Shown: piece after piece, positions 1 to 8,263 of the stretch
Layout: the number at the start of each line of letters is the position of its first letter
How positions within the stretch are numbered: position 1 is the stretch's first letter
From: Candidatus Nomurabacteria bacterium RIFCSPHIGHO2_02_40_30
GTDB lineage: Bacteria > Patescibacteriota > Minisyncoccia > Phycocordibacterales > UBA9973
Length of the DNA: 35,628 nt
Assembly: GCA_001785445.1 (NCBI GenBank)
Contig: MFTV01000012.1
Coordinates: 1-35,628 of the forward strand
Direction: 5' to 3'
Position numbers and translations under genes: made by a program
Notes under the pieces: generated by a model
Told to the model about the DNA's origin: nothing
The model's database searches: none
What the model saw: the letters and a program-made list of their open reading frames with translations, nothing else

Positions 1-2247
1 ACCAGAAGCTAGAGTAAGGTCAGCGTTAGCGTCAATAGTGGTGCCACCCAATGTGGCGGTGCTGTCAACATTCAAAGTAGATGTGGTGGATATGGCGCCC
101 GCGCAAGCAAAGGCTCCAGAAGAATTAGTCAAAGTACAGCCGGTAGATCCAGAACCTCCGCCTAAAACCAAGTCACCAGTGGCTGTGCCGTTTAAGTTAA
201 GAGGGTCTGTACCTTTGGAATCAATGGAGAGAGCAATGTGAGTATCTCCCCCAGTAGCGGCAAGAGTGACGACTCCATCAGCCGCGGCATTGGCTAAAGT
301 AATCTCATCCACGGCTGAAGCTACAGTATCTAAAATGATAAGTTCATTGCCATTGGCATCAGCGATGAAGCCAAGATCGGCAAACTTTGGAGCGGTGAGA
401 ATTTTACCGGAGAAAGTTTCAGTACCTGCTAAAGTTGCCAGTGTGCCTGTTGTGGGAAGGGTGACATTGGTTGCTCCGGTGGTAGTTAGAGTCAGAGAGT
501 TAGCGCCAGAAGTAATGAAGGCGCCAGCCAAAGTAAGAGTGCTACCTTGCACAGAAGTTAAATTGGCCAATGTATCAATAGCTGCTTCGATAGTGGTTTC
601 AGAAGTAGCATCAAGAACATCTAGACCATTTAATGTTCCTGTATTAGTTAAGGTTAAAGTGTCAGTATTCACTACTCCTGTAGTAGTAAAATTATCTGCG
701 CCAATATTAATAGCACCGAAGTTGGTAGTAATGCTACCCGCATCCAAAGCGCCGGTGCCGATGATGGCGGTAGCCACCGCATCGTCGGTGTCCACCAAAG
801 CAGCATCTTTGCCATCAAGTCTATCAAGTTCTGCGGAAGATATAGTAGCCACACTGGTTAATATACTATTTGCTCCAATATTTATAGCATTATCAATCTC
901 AGTAGCGGAAGCGTCTATGGCGTCAACTATTCCTGAAGTAATTCCACCAGTGTTGGTAATTAAAATTGCATTGTCAACTATTGTGGAGCCGGTGCCAGAA
1001 GTATCAGCATTGTTTAAAAGAAGTATAGATTCGGTATTAACATCCGTGGTCTGGGTAGAGACGGCATTAGTTAATGTAAATAATCTTTGAGTGGTAGCCG
1101 AACCCGCATTATTATTTAGAGTGAAAGTAAAAGCGTTCAAGGCTCCGGTGGCTGTGTAATCAAAAGTTGTAGTATCCGCATCCATCGCCAAAGTTAAGTT
1201 ACCAGTTGGCACAGTCAGAGCGTTCCAAGCAGAACCAGAGCCTGCGCCACAAGCAGCGTCAGTTTTATTACAAACTTCTTTCCATGCAGGTGAAGATCCT
1301 TCAGCGATATAAAACTTCCCCGAATTCACATTATAATAAGCTGCAGCCTCCACTGCAGTCGGATTCCCTGCATCACTTTTTCTACCTAGAACTAAAAGAT
1401 CAGGTGTTGTCCCAGAATCGCCACCAATAATAATGTTGCCAGTACTTGAGCCAGCTGAACCTATTGTTAAATCTCCCGAAGAAGTGGAAAAAGTGGAAGC
1501 CGCATTTGCAGTTAAAGTAAGAGCTTGAGAAGCTCCTGCCAAAACACTAAAAGTCCCACCGGCAGGGCCAGTAATAGAAGCTACTCCGTCGGCATCAACG
1601 AATGTTAGATCTCCAACTGCTGAAATAGAAAGATTGTCTGTCGCTCCAACTATCATGCTCGTTGCTGTAGCCACACCTAAGACTGGAGTAACTAAAGTTG
1701 GAGAAGTAGCGAAGACTAAGGCGCCGGAACCAGTTTCATTAGAAATAACTCCGAGTAATTGTAAAGAAGTCGTAGCAGCAAATTGAGAAAGAGGGTTAGT
1801 AGTGAGAGCATCCCCTGCTCCGGCAGATGTCCAAGTTAAAATTCCACTTCCATCCGTTTGTAAAAATTGACTGGCTGTGCCGTCATCCGTTGGCAAAGTT
1901 AAAGTATATGTTCCAGCTGCTGATGCAGTGGTCAAAGTTACCGTTCCACTGGTAGTACCTTTTAATAAAAGCGCTCCGGTAGTGCCACTTGTAGCACCAG
2001 TAGTAATAGTCCCAGTAAAAACTGGTGAACTTTGAAGAGTAGCTACTGTCGCATCACTGTCTGGAAAAGTATAAGTCCGCGCGCTGGTGGGACCCGTTAC
2101 GGAAAAGATCCCGTCTCCAACTTCCGTAAACGGATGACCCGGGTTTGGCGTTACTGCATTTACTATTGTAACAACTGAAAAAGAAACACCCAAAAGCAAC
2201 AGTCCACTTAAAAAAATATTAAACTTATTAGAAGTGAATTTTTTCAT
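1..2247 (-). CDS. Large secreted beta-repeat (tail-fibre-like) surface protein, C-terminus beyond window
   Basis: An open frame of 749 codons runs from the ATG at 2247 to the left edge without a stop, so the C-terminus is missing. The N-terminus is a signal peptide (MKKF, about 20 hydrophobic residues, then VNA). The rest is rich in Thr, Ser, Ala, Gly, Leu and Asp and has almost no Cys. Motifs typical of phage tail-fibre shafts recur: ARTYTFPDSDATVAT near residue 50, YTLPTDDGTASQFLQTDGSG near 110, and GATNVTLPTTGTLATLAGTE further on. One less repetitive patch (Y, K, W and two Cys) lies around residues 310-345. Known for such repeats: elongated trimeric beta fibres. Inferred: a cell-surface fibre or adhesin. 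A C-terminal chaperone domain such as peptidase S74 would be expected off the edge. The start is supported by an extended -10 box 27 nt upstream. Confidence 0.85.
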   Translation of the reverse strand, partial: MKKFTSNKFNIFLSGLLLLGVSFSVVTIVNAVTPNPGHPFTEVGDGIFSVTGPTSARTYTFPDSDATVATLQSSPVFTGTITTGATSGTTGALLLKGTTSGTVTLTTASAAGTYTLTLPTDDGTASQFLQTDGSGILTWTSAGAGDALTTNPLSQFAATTSLQLLGVISNETGSGALVFATSPTLVTPVLGVATATSMIVGATDNLSISAVGDLTFVDADGVASITGPAGGTFSVLAGASQALTLTANAASTFSTSSGDLTIGSAGSSTGNIIIGGDSGTTPDLLVLGRKSDAGNPTAVEAAAYYNVNSGKFYIAEGSSPAWKEVCNKTDAACGAGSGSAWNALTVPTGNLTLAMDADTTTFDYTATGALNAFTFTLNNNAGSATTQRLFTLTNAVSTQTTDVNTESILLLNNADTSGTGSTIVDNAILITNTGGITSGIVDAIDASATEIDNAINIGANSILTSVATISSAELDRLDGKDAALVDTDDAVATAIIGTGALDAGSITTNFGAINIGADNFTTTGVVNTDTLTLTNTGTLNGLDVLDATSETTIEAAIDTLANLTSVQGSTLTLAGAFITSGANSLTLTTTGATNVTLPTTGTLATLAGTETFSGKILTAPKFADLGFIADANGNELIILDTVASAVDEITLANAAADGVVTLAATGGDTHIALSIDSKGTDPLNLNGTATGDLVLGGGSGSTGCTLTNSSGAFACAGAISTTSTLNVDSTATLGGTTIDANADLTLASG

Positions 2248-2274
2248 TAGTATTAAGGCAAAGACCGCTCATAA

Positions 2275-2283
2275 ATTATACCA
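2275..2283 (-). promoter_or_regulatory. Extended -10 promoter of the fibre-like gene
   Basis: Minus strand reads TG-G-TATAAT, a consensus extended -10 box, 27 nt before the ATG at 2247. No convincing -35 box is seen. A perfect DnaA-box-like TTATCCACA lies just upstream at 2307-2315. Confidence 0.65.
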
Positions 2284-2333
2284 TAGAAAATAAAGCCATA
2301 CCGACTTTATCCACAACTTTCACAGAGCTATTT

Positions 2334-2759
2334 TTATTGAGGTTTTTTGTCTTCTGTCGATGTTTTACTGGACGATACAGGTGGAGTTACTGCTTTTTGA
2401 TTTCCAATACTAAGTGGAGCTACTTCAATAATCTTATTCAAGACTACACTGTAAAGAATAGCTTTTTTGGCTTGAGCATAAATCAATACTTTGTCTCCTT
2501 TCTGTGCTTGCGCAAAAAATGCTTGATCCTTGAGAGTCTCAGGGTCTGAAACTGTGGCTATCGTTGGCGTCTCACCAACAGGTAGCACAACTAACTTTGA
2601 AACTTTGGCCACTAAGTCAATAATCTCTTTTTGAGCCATGGCTTGTGGATTGTTCCTCAAAACTCTTATTTGTGAATAAAAATACCCAGCCAGTATTAAT
2701 GCAACTACTGCAATTAATGGCACAATAATTTTCATAAACTTTTCCTTTAACATATTCAT
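2334..2759 (-). CDS. Small membrane-anchored extracytoplasmic protein, function unknown
   Basis: 141 aa. A single hydrophobic segment (about residues 9-29) follows a Lys-rich N-terminus, then an extracytoplasmic domain and a Ser/Thr/Pro/Lys-rich tail. The middle reads LPVGETPTIATVSDPE and then AFFAQAQKGDKVLIYAQAKK, so it is a small soluble domain with GDKVLIY and KAILY beta strands. I recognise the type as a recurrent patescibacterial hypothetical protein but know no function. The start could also be the internal Met at residue 9. It has its own promoter 18 nt beyond the end of the VIT gene, so it is probably a single-gene unit. Confidence 0.8.
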   Translation of the reverse strand: MNMLKEKFMKIIVPLIAVVALILAGYFYSQIRVLRNNPQAMAQKEIIDLVAKVSKLVVLPVGETPTIATVSDPETLKDQAFFAQAQKGDKVLIYAQAKKAILYSVVLNKIIEVAPLSIGNQKAVTPPVSSSKTSTEDKKPQ

Positions 2760-2824
2760 ATTTTTATAAATAATTAACTAATAATAAAGAGCCAGACAAA
2801 ATTTTTTATACCCTAAGTGTTATA

Positions 2825-2853
2825 ATTATATAATGAATGATTTTCGTATGCAA
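2825..2853 (-). promoter_or_regulatory. Sigma-70 type promoter of the 141-aa protein gene
   Basis: Minus strand: TTGCAT (2848-2853), 17-nt spacer, TATAAT (2825-2830). Predicted start near 2818, giving a leader of about 59 nt, longer than at most genes here. Confidence 0.7.
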
Positions 2854-2870
2854 GAAAAGCGAAGGCATTT

Positions 2871-3581
2871 TTATATTCCTACCACTCCGAAAAGTTTTCC
2901 GACACCAAAGGTTATGAGCATTGCGAGCATGCCACCAGTTACTACCCGGATTATTGCTTTAGTTTTGTTTGCCCCTCCGGCATAAGCGGAGAGCCATCCG
3001 GTCATAATAAGAGCAATCAATACTCCGGCGAATGTAGAGATAATGCGCATAGAAACACCAGAAAAAACTATAAGCAGAAGCGGTATTACCCCACCACAAA
3101 TAAATGACACGGCCGAAGCCCATGCCGCATGCCACGGATTAGTGAGATCATTCGGGTCAATACCAAGCTCGGCATCCACATGAGCGGCAAAAGCATCATG
3201 GGCTGTAAGTTCTCTAGCCACCAAATGCGCTGTTCCACTAGACAATCCTTTGTTTTTATAAATTGATGCAAGTTCTTCAAACTCTTCATCTGGAAAATTC
3301 TCGAGTTCAAGACGTTCTTTTTCAAGTAATGCTTTTTGTGTATCCCGCTGAGTACTGACCGAAACATACTCCCCGACTCCCATGGAAAGCGCTCCGGCAA
3401 AAAGCCCAGCTATCCCTGCAGTCAAGACAAAAGGGAGAGTTCCAGAAGCTCCAGCAACCCCGACGACAATGGAGGCGACAGACACAATGCCGTCGTTCGC
3501 TCCGAGGACTGCTGCCCGAAGCCAATTTAATTTTTTATTTCCTATATTTGTCTGCGACTCATAGTGAGCAAAAATACTCAT
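2871..3581 (-). CDS. VIT/CCC1-family metal ion transporter
   Basis: 236 aa, the usual length for the VIT1/CCC1 family of Fe2+/Mn2+ transporters. Residues about 20-75 hold two membrane helices with the family hallmark LGANDGIVSVASIVVG and a Gly-rich second helix (AGLFAGALSMGVGEYVSVSTQRD). Residues about 80-135 are a charged, Glu-rich cytoplasmic insert (metal-binding domain in family members). Three more helices follow to the C-terminus. Known: the family exports iron or manganese from the cytosol. Substrate here is not determined. The start at 3581 fits an extended -10 box that ends 6 nt upstream, which predicts a leaderless mRNA. Confidence 0.9.
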   Translation of the reverse strand: MSIFAHYESQTNIGNKKLNWLRAAVLGANDGIVSVASIVVGVAGASGTLPFVLTAGIAGLFAGALSMGVGEYVSVSTQRDTQKALLEKERLELENFPDEEFEELASIYKNKGLSSGTAHLVARELTAHDAFAAHVDAELGIDPNDLTNPWHAAWASAVSFICGGVIPLLLIVFSGVSMRIISTFAGVLIALIMTGWLSAYAGGANKTKAIIRVVTGGMLAMLITFGVGKLFGVVGI

Positions 3582-3587
3582 AATAAT

Positions 3588-3596
3588 ATTATAGCA
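3588..3596 (-). promoter_or_regulatory. Extended -10 promoter of the VIT gene (leaderless)
   Basis: Minus strand TG-C-TATAAT, with 6 nt between the box and the ATG at 3581. The promoter lies just downstream of the neighbouring gene's stop at 3602. Confidence 0.7.
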
Positions 3597-3601
3597 TTTT
3601 T

Positions 3602-5029
3602 TTACTCATCCAAGATCTGAAAGTCGTCTCCAGCGCTGGAGACAGCTTTTTTTCTGCGGATAAAATATACTCCCCCTGCGCTAATACCGAGAAATACAGT
3701 CATGACCGTTGTCAAAATGTAGGCACGCATTGGGTTCTCTCCTGCAGCATCATTAGCTAGAGCTGCTATTTCTAGATTTTCAATTGGCATTTCAGATGAA
3801 CTTTGATTTTCGGAAATTTTGTTTTCTACTTTATCTATGGAAGGCTTACTAATACTCTGTTTTACTGGAATAATATCAGGTAAAAAATTAAAAATAATAT
3901 TCCCCTGTGGAGTTGTTAGTTTCAAATTTCTATCAAGAACAGAGAACTGAGTGACTTTGGAAGAAATAATTAATTTATTTTTAGAATTTATTATTGTCTT
4001 TCTGGGTATAGTGAAGCTTTTTATGTCGCTCTTAAGAATCCAGTTTGAAATATCGGTATCATAATCAGCATTATTCGAAAGCTCTACGAAAAAATCTTGC
4101 TGGTCCCCTAGCCTTGATATTGAAATTTCTGCCGGCACTACTTCTATGGTCACACCATCATACGCATCCGGCACATCACCATAATTATTCAAATAGTATT
4201 CTAGGGTAACATTGTAGTCGCCTTCGTATAGATAAGTATGGGTAAACTTTCCATTAATCATGTCATTTATTTTTATCTCTCTGGAATCTCCGTCACCGAA
4301 ATTCCAGAAATATCTGCCGTAAAAAAGAGCCTCTCCAGAATGCCTCGTTGTACTTGCTTGAAATTCAACCGGAACGCCTGTGAAAACAAAATCCTTGGCC
4401 GTAATCTTTGTTTTAATTTTAGGCTCTTCTACTACCTTACTTTTGGTCTGCGTGGTAGAGAAAGAGTTATCACTGGTAGAATTTGAACTTTCAGTATTTG
4501 AAGAATTCATTGCCGTTTCATTTGCCACTCCGGGTGTCGGCGTACTCCCCTGCCAAGAACTCGATATTTTTTGCAAAGAATTTCCATCTCCAGCTCCACC
4601 CTGCCCAGATGCATAAGTCACCAAATCAATAACTTCACCATCTTGATCTAAAATTTTTAAATTGGCGCCAGTGTTGTTGAGGCTCGTGATACCAGTGTCA
4701 TACACTGTGCCGGAAAAATTTGGATGATCAGATAAAAAAGTATCTTTGTCTCCGGCAAAAATAATATAGCCACCCGCAGGAATGGTAAAATCTACTTCCC
4801 CATTTATTGTCCTATTGCCGGCGCCATCATATACTCGCCATTTTGAAGCATCTACTTGAAGGACGCTACCCGAATTGTAAACTTCAATCCACTCTCTGCT
4901 CTTACTGCTAGTAGAATCAGATCCGGAAAGATCATACATTATTTCAGTGATAGTGAGAGAAGCAAAAGCAACCTGACACGATGAAAAGAAAACAAGGGTT
5001 ATAAAAAAGAGTGCAACCTTTTTAGCCAT
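3602..5029 (-). CDS. Secreted lamin-tail / PKD-domain surface protein with C-terminal anchor
   Basis: 475 aa. Signal peptide in residues 1-23. Residues about 24-165 are a lamin-tail domain (LTITEIMYD, REWIEVYNSG, IPAGGYIIFAGD, NSLQKISSSW). A Ser/Thr/Asn-rich linker covers about 170-205. Residues about 212-305 are a PKD-like fold (YFWNFGDGDSREI, FTHTYLYEGDYNVTLEY). A second lamin-tail-like module follows (FFVELSNNADYDTDISNWIL). A hydrophobic segment near 435-457 ends with RRKK as a membrane anchor, leaving a short acidic tail inside. Inferred role: cell-surface protein, possibly for attachment; no enzyme motif is seen. It is divergent from the PfkB gene, with both promoters in the 35-bp gap. 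Confidence 0.88.
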   Translation of the reverse strand: MAKKVALFFITLVFFSSCQVAFASLTITEIMYDLSGSDSTSSKSREWIEVYNSGSVLQVDASKWRVYDGAGNRTINGEVDFTIPAGGYIIFAGDKDTFLSDHPNFSGTVYDTGITSLNNTGANLKILDQDGEVIDLVTYASGQGGAGDGNSLQKISSSWQGSTPTPGVANETAMNSSNTESSNSTSDNSFSTTQTKSKVVEEPKIKTKITAKDFVFTGVPVEFQASTTRHSGEALFYGRYFWNFGDGDSREIKINDMINGKFTHTYLYEGDYNVTLEYYLNNYGDVPDAYDGVTIEVVPAEISISRLGDQQDFFVELSNNADYDTDISNWILKSDIKSFTIPRKTIINSKNKLIISSKVTQFSVLDRNLKLTTPQGNIIFNFLPDIIPVKQSISKPSIDKVENKISENQSSSEMPIENLEIAALANDAAGENPMRAYILTTVMTVFLGISAGGVYFIRRKKAVSSAGDDFQILDE

Positions 5030-5037
5030 ATTGTTTG

Positions 5038-5043
5038 ATTATA
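5038..5043 (-). promoter_or_regulatory. -10 box of the lamin-tail protein gene
   Basis: TATAAT on the minus strand, 8 nt before the ATG at 5029. No good -35 box. The opposing promoter begins 7 bp away, so the two polymerases must compete. Confidence 0.6.
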
Positions 5044-5049
5044 TCTATA

Positions 5050-5058
5050 TGCTATGAT
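5050..5058 (+). promoter_or_regulatory. Extended -10 promoter of the PfkB kinase gene (leaderless)
   Basis: TG-C-TATGAT, with 6 nt to the ATG at 5065. This excludes the upstream in-frame start at 5035, which would lie before the promoter. Confidence 0.65.
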
Positions 5059-5064
5059 TGTAGC

Positions 5065-6072
5065 ATGGAAAAAGGAAATACTAGGATAGATTTTTTAGCA
5101 ATTGGGGACACGGCGACAGATGTTTTTATCAGACTTGAAGATGATAGTGGAGCAATTGTGAGTGGTGCGCCGGACACAGCAGAGTATCGCATCTCACTTC
5201 CCTTTGCTGCAAAAATTCCTTATCAAAGTGACACAACTATTGCAGGAGTTGGTAATGCTCCCAACGCTGCAGTGGCTGCATCTATCCTTGGTCTGAATAC
5301 AGCTTTAGTGGCTCATGTTGGTGACGACAGAGCAGGTAACGAAACGATTGAAGTACTTAAAGAACACGGAGTAGACACAAACTTTATCGCAAAAGAATTA
5401 GGTAAAAAAACAAATTACTCGTATATCCTTTGGTATAAAGAAGACAGGACAATCTTAAGACAGCATGAAAATTTTTCTTATGGTTTACCAGATATAGGAT
5501 CCCCTTCATGGGTCTACTTCAGTGCAGTCGGAGCAGGAGCTACCAAATTTTATGAAGAATTTGCTGACTATATCGAAAAAAATACTGAAGTGAATTTTGC
5601 ATTTCAACCCGGAGGTAATGAAGTTGGTTTAGGGAAAAAACTTTCTAGGTTGTATAAACGAGCAGATATCTTTTTCTGTAATGTTGAAGAAGCAGAAAAA
5701 ATTTTAGAGTTAGAAAATGTAGAAATAAAAAACCTTCTGGAAGAAATGAAAAAACTAGGACCAAAGATTGTTGTGATTACCGATGGGCCGAAAGGAGCAT
5801 ATGCCTATGATGGCTCTGATATATTGTTCATCAAACCATATCCCGACCCCAAACCTCCATATGAACGAACTGGTGCCGGAGATGCATTTTCTTCCACCAC
5901 TACGGTAGCACTTGCTCTAGGCAAAAGTTTATCTGAAGCACTACAGTGGGGGGGTATAAACTCTATGTCCGTCGTCCAAGAAATCGGCGCCCAAAGGGGC
6001 CTGCTCACTCGCGAAAAACTCGAAGAATATCTCAAAAACGCTCCTGCAGACTATAAATCTAAGAAAATATAA
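5065..6072 (+). CDS. PfkB-family carbohydrate/nucleoside kinase
   Basis: 335 aa from the ATG at 5065. The ribokinase fold is shown by the N-terminal FLAIGDTATDVFI strand, the substrate-loop region GVGNAPNAAVAASILGL followed by VAHVGDDRAGNETIEVLKEHGVDT, the VVITDGPKGAYAY strand, and the C-terminal PfkB signature ERTGAGDAFSS with the catalytic Asp and anion-hole glycines. The family phosphorylates sugars, nucleosides or fructose-6-P at a hydroxyl with ATP. The substrate cannot be read from the sequence; ribokinase, adenosine kinase-like and sugar kinase roles all fit. The neighbouring pentose-phosphate genes make a ribose or ribonucleoside substrate plausible. It ends convergent to the transketolase gene across a structured spacer. 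Confidence 0.9.
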   Translation: MEKGNTRIDFLAIGDTATDVFIRLEDDSGAIVSGAPDTAEYRISLPFAAKIPYQSDTTIAGVGNAPNAAVAASILGLNTALVAHVGDDRAGNETIEVLKEHGVDTNFIAKELGKKTNYSYILWYKEDRTILRQHENFSYGLPDIGSPSWVYFSAVGAGATKFYEEFADYIEKNTEVNFAFQPGGNEVGLGKKLSRLYKRADIFFCNVEEAEKILELENVEIKNLLEEMKKLGPKIVVITDGPKGAYAYDGSDILFIKPYPDPKPPYERTGAGDAFSSTTTVALALGKSLSEALQWGGINSMSVVQEIGAQRGLLTREKLEEYLKNAPADYKSKKI

Positions 6073-6090
6073 ACAAAAAAACTTGTCGCA

Positions 6091-6221
6091 GGCGTATCTT
6101 TTAGAAAGCCTTGCGCAGGAAATTAGAAAATAAAGGAGGTATTCCGACTATTATTTTCTTGATTGACGAGCAGTTCGCTACGCAAGCTTGCGTAGACAGA
6201 TTGCTTTATAAAAGATACGCC
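6091..6221. repeat. Multi-branched inverted-repeat element between convergent genes
   Basis: Outer arms 6091-6109 and 6203-6221 (GGCGTATCTTTTAGAAAGC and its complement) pair over 19 bp with one mismatch. Inside, AGAAAATAA (6125-6133) pairs with TTATTTTCT (6151-6159) around a loop containing AGGAGGT. An 18-bp perfect palindrome lies at 6178-6195 (CTACGCAAGCTTGCGTAG). It sits between the convergent PfkB and transketolase genes. It could act as a bidirectional terminator or be a MITE/REP-like repeat or a structured RNA. No coding potential is seen. Confidence 0.6.
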
Positions 6222-6236
6222 AAGAAAAAAGTTTTT

Positions 6237-7244
6237 CTATACCTTCCTCTTTAGCACTTTTTTCACTGCTTCTTTGATCGCCTCCTTGCCCATGCCGTAA
6301 TGTTCGACGAGCTCGTCCGGTGTGCCTGACTGACCGAATTTATTTTGCACGCCGATGAATTCTATCGGCACAGGATAATTTTGAGCTAACACTTCTGCCA
6401 CAGCAGAACCCATCCCCCCAGCTACTTGATGCTCTTCCACAGTTACAATTGCTTTGCATTCTTTCGCCAAAGCAACAATTGCATTTATATCTATTGGCTT
6501 TATGCTTGCAAGATTTAGAACTTTTGTTTTTATGCCTTCTATTTCTAATTCTTTAGCAGCAAATAATGCACGATGCACCAAACTCCCAGTAGCAATTATG
6601 CCTACTTGCGCAAGTCCCACATCCGGCATCCAATATATTTCAGCTTTGCCGATGTTAAAAGGAGTTTCTTCCGTGGTGACTATAGGTGTTTTTTCACGAG
6701 CTAAACGCAAATATGCGGGCTTGTCGGTCTGACCTCCCTGGGCAAGCGCAAGTGTCGCCTTTTTGGCTTCTACGGCATCACAAGGAGAAAGAACCTCCAT
6801 ATTCGGCATCACTCGCATTAAAGCAATATCCTCAAGCGCTTGATGCGTGCCACCGTCGGGTCCCACCGAAATTCCCGCATGACTTCCGACAATCTTTACT
6901 GGCCTGTCATTGTAAGCAATAGTCGTCCTGATTTGCTCCCAATTTCGCCCCGGAGAAAACATGGCGTAAGAGGAACAAAACGGAATTTTGCCCATCGCCG
7001 CCATTCCGGAAGCAATGGTGACTAAATTCTGTTCCGCTACACCCACTTCTATAAAACGCTCCGGAAATTTTTCAGCAAATAAATTCATCTGAGTAGACTC
7101 CGTGAGATCGGCGCACAGTGCCACGACATTTGCGTCTGCTTCCCCCGACAAAACTAGTCCCTGCCCGAAACCTTTGCGTATCGGCACTTGCTCGCAATCT
7201 TCGTTGAAAATTTTTGGATTTAATTTTAATTTTGGATTTAACAT
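6237..7244 (-). CDS. Transketolase, C-terminal subunit (pyrimidine-binding and C-terminal domains)
   Basis: 335 aa from the Met at 7244. An in-frame start at 7310 would add 22 residues encoded by a hairpin-rich spacer and looks non-coding. Split transketolases have separate N- and C-terminal subunits; this is the second. The pyrimidine-binding domain shows RKGFGQGL, CADLTEST, ERFIEVGVAEQNLVTIASG (with the catalytic Glu that activates thiamine diphosphate), FCSSYAMF and VGSHAGISVGPDGGTHQ. The C-terminal domain holds VGIIATGSLVHRAL and VTVEEHQVAGGMGSAVAE. Together with the upstream gene it moves two-carbon units between sugar phosphates. It is the last gene of the gap-rpiB-phosphatase-rpe-tkt run. 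Confidence 0.93.
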   Translation of the reverse strand: MLNPKLKLNPKIFNEDCEQVPIRKGFGQGLVLSGEADANVVALCADLTESTQMNLFAEKFPERFIEVGVAEQNLVTIASGMAAMGKIPFCSSYAMFSPGRNWEQIRTTIAYNDRPVKIVGSHAGISVGPDGGTHQALEDIALMRVMPNMEVLSPCDAVEAKKATLALAQGGQTDKPAYLRLAREKTPIVTTEETPFNIGKAEIYWMPDVGLAQVGIIATGSLVHRALFAAKELEIEGIKTKVLNLASIKPIDINAIVALAKECKAIVTVEEHQVAGGMGSAVAEVLAQNYPVPIEFIGVQNKFGQSGTPDELVEHYGMGKEAIKEAVKKVLKRKV

Positions 7245-7372
7245 ATTTTTAATAATTTTCTGAAATAAACTTTTGAAGGGGTTTCGAGGCTTACGAGCCC
7301 TAAACTTCAATATTTTTTAAGACTGACTTTTCATTGAAAAATCCGTACCGAAAAAAGTTTGATTTCAGAAAA
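7245..7372 (-). other. Spacer between transketolase subunit genes with a hairpin
   Basis: 128 bp. On the minus strand a nested dyad TTGAAG...CTTCAA with GGCT-cgta-AGCC at its tip occupies about 7273-7310. It may be an mRNA processing or stabilising element between the two subunit genes. No gene is seen. Confidence 0.35.
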
Positions 7373-8245
7373 TTACTGGTGCTCACTTTTAATTCTACCA
7401 CTTAAAGTTCGTAATTCATGCAGAGCCATTTTTGCTTCTTCCTTATTTGGCGGTTTGCCATGCCATTTGTAGTCTCGTTCAAATTCATGCACACCTTTCC
7501 CTGGTATCGTATGAGCAATTATTACCGTTGGTTTTTCATATATTGCTTGCGCTTCTTCCACTGCTTGATTGAGAGCCAAAAAATCGTGCCCAGAGACTTC
7601 CACCACGTGCCAATTAAAAGCCCGCCACTTGTCAGCTAACGACTCAAGTGGCATTACGTTTTCTGTGAAGCCATCTATTTGAATATTATTTCTATCAACT
7701 ACTGCTATCAAATTTCTTAGTTTGTTTTTACCAGCTAGCATCATTGCCTCCCAAGTATTCCCCTCATCATGCTCACCATCAGACATAAAACAATAAATAA
7801 ATCTGTCTTTGTCTTTTTTATCTATTCTGTCGGCAAGCGCCATACCTGTAGCCTGCGAGAGACCGAGGCCGAGCGGGCCGGAAGAAGTTTCCACATAAGG
7901 CAAATATTCTCGATGTGGATGCCCTTGCAAGCGAGTGCCAAACTTTCGCAAAGTCTTCAATTCTTCTAGTGGAAAATATCCTGCATGCGCCATGGTAGCA
8001 TAGAGCACCGGACAAATGTGCCCATTTGAAAGCACTAATCTATCGCGCTCTTCCCAAGCTGGATTTTTCGAATCATGTTTTAAAATGTGAAAATAAAAAA
8101 GAGTGAAAACATCTGCCATACCGAGTGGCCCGGCCGTATGCCCACTCCCCGCTTCCACCAGCATGGAAATTATACTCTGCCGAATATCATTCGCCTTTGT
8201 TTCCAACTCTTTTATTCTGCTGTCAGTTAAATTTGCACTAAGCAT
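7373..8245 (-). CDS. Transketolase, N-terminal subunit (thiamine diphosphate-binding domain)
   Basis: 290 aa from the ATG at 8245 (a TTG three codons upstream is an alternative, but it lies before the predicted transcription start). Family motifs in order: VEAGSGHTAGPLGMADVFTL, DRLVLSNGH, LQGHPHREYLPYVETSSGPL, then the ThDP motif from CFMSDGEHDEGNTWEA to DRNNIQIDG, and HTIPGKGV near the end. This is the pyrophosphate-binding half and pairs with the downstream C-terminal subunit. Split transketolases are common in archaea and in reduced bacteria. Confidence 0.93.
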   Translation of the reverse strand: MLSANLTDSRIKELETKANDIRQSIISMLVEAGSGHTAGPLGMADVFTLFYFHILKHDSKNPAWEERDRLVLSNGHICPVLYATMAHAGYFPLEELKTLRKFGTRLQGHPHREYLPYVETSSGPLGLGLSQATGMALADRIDKKDKDRFIYCFMSDGEHDEGNTWEAMMLAGKNKLRNLIAVVDRNNIQIDGFTENVMPLESLADKWRAFNWHVVEVSGHDFLALNQAVEEAQAIYEKPTVIIAHTIPGKGVHEFERDYKWHGKPPNKEEAKMALHELRTLSGRIKSEHQ

Positions 8246-8257
8246 TTTATACAAAAA

Positions 8258-8263
8258 ATTATA
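8258..8263 (-). promoter_or_regulatory. Possible internal promoter before transketolase
   Basis: TATAAT on the minus strand overlapping the rpe stop codon, 12 nt before the ATG at 8245. It could give the two transketolase genes their own transcript inside the operon. Confidence 0.4.

Noticed and set aside
266-1090. 274-codon open frame on the plus strand
   Set aside because: It is antisense to the fibre-like gene, whose frame, signal peptide, repeats and promoter are convincing; the plus frame only mirrors its repetitive composition.
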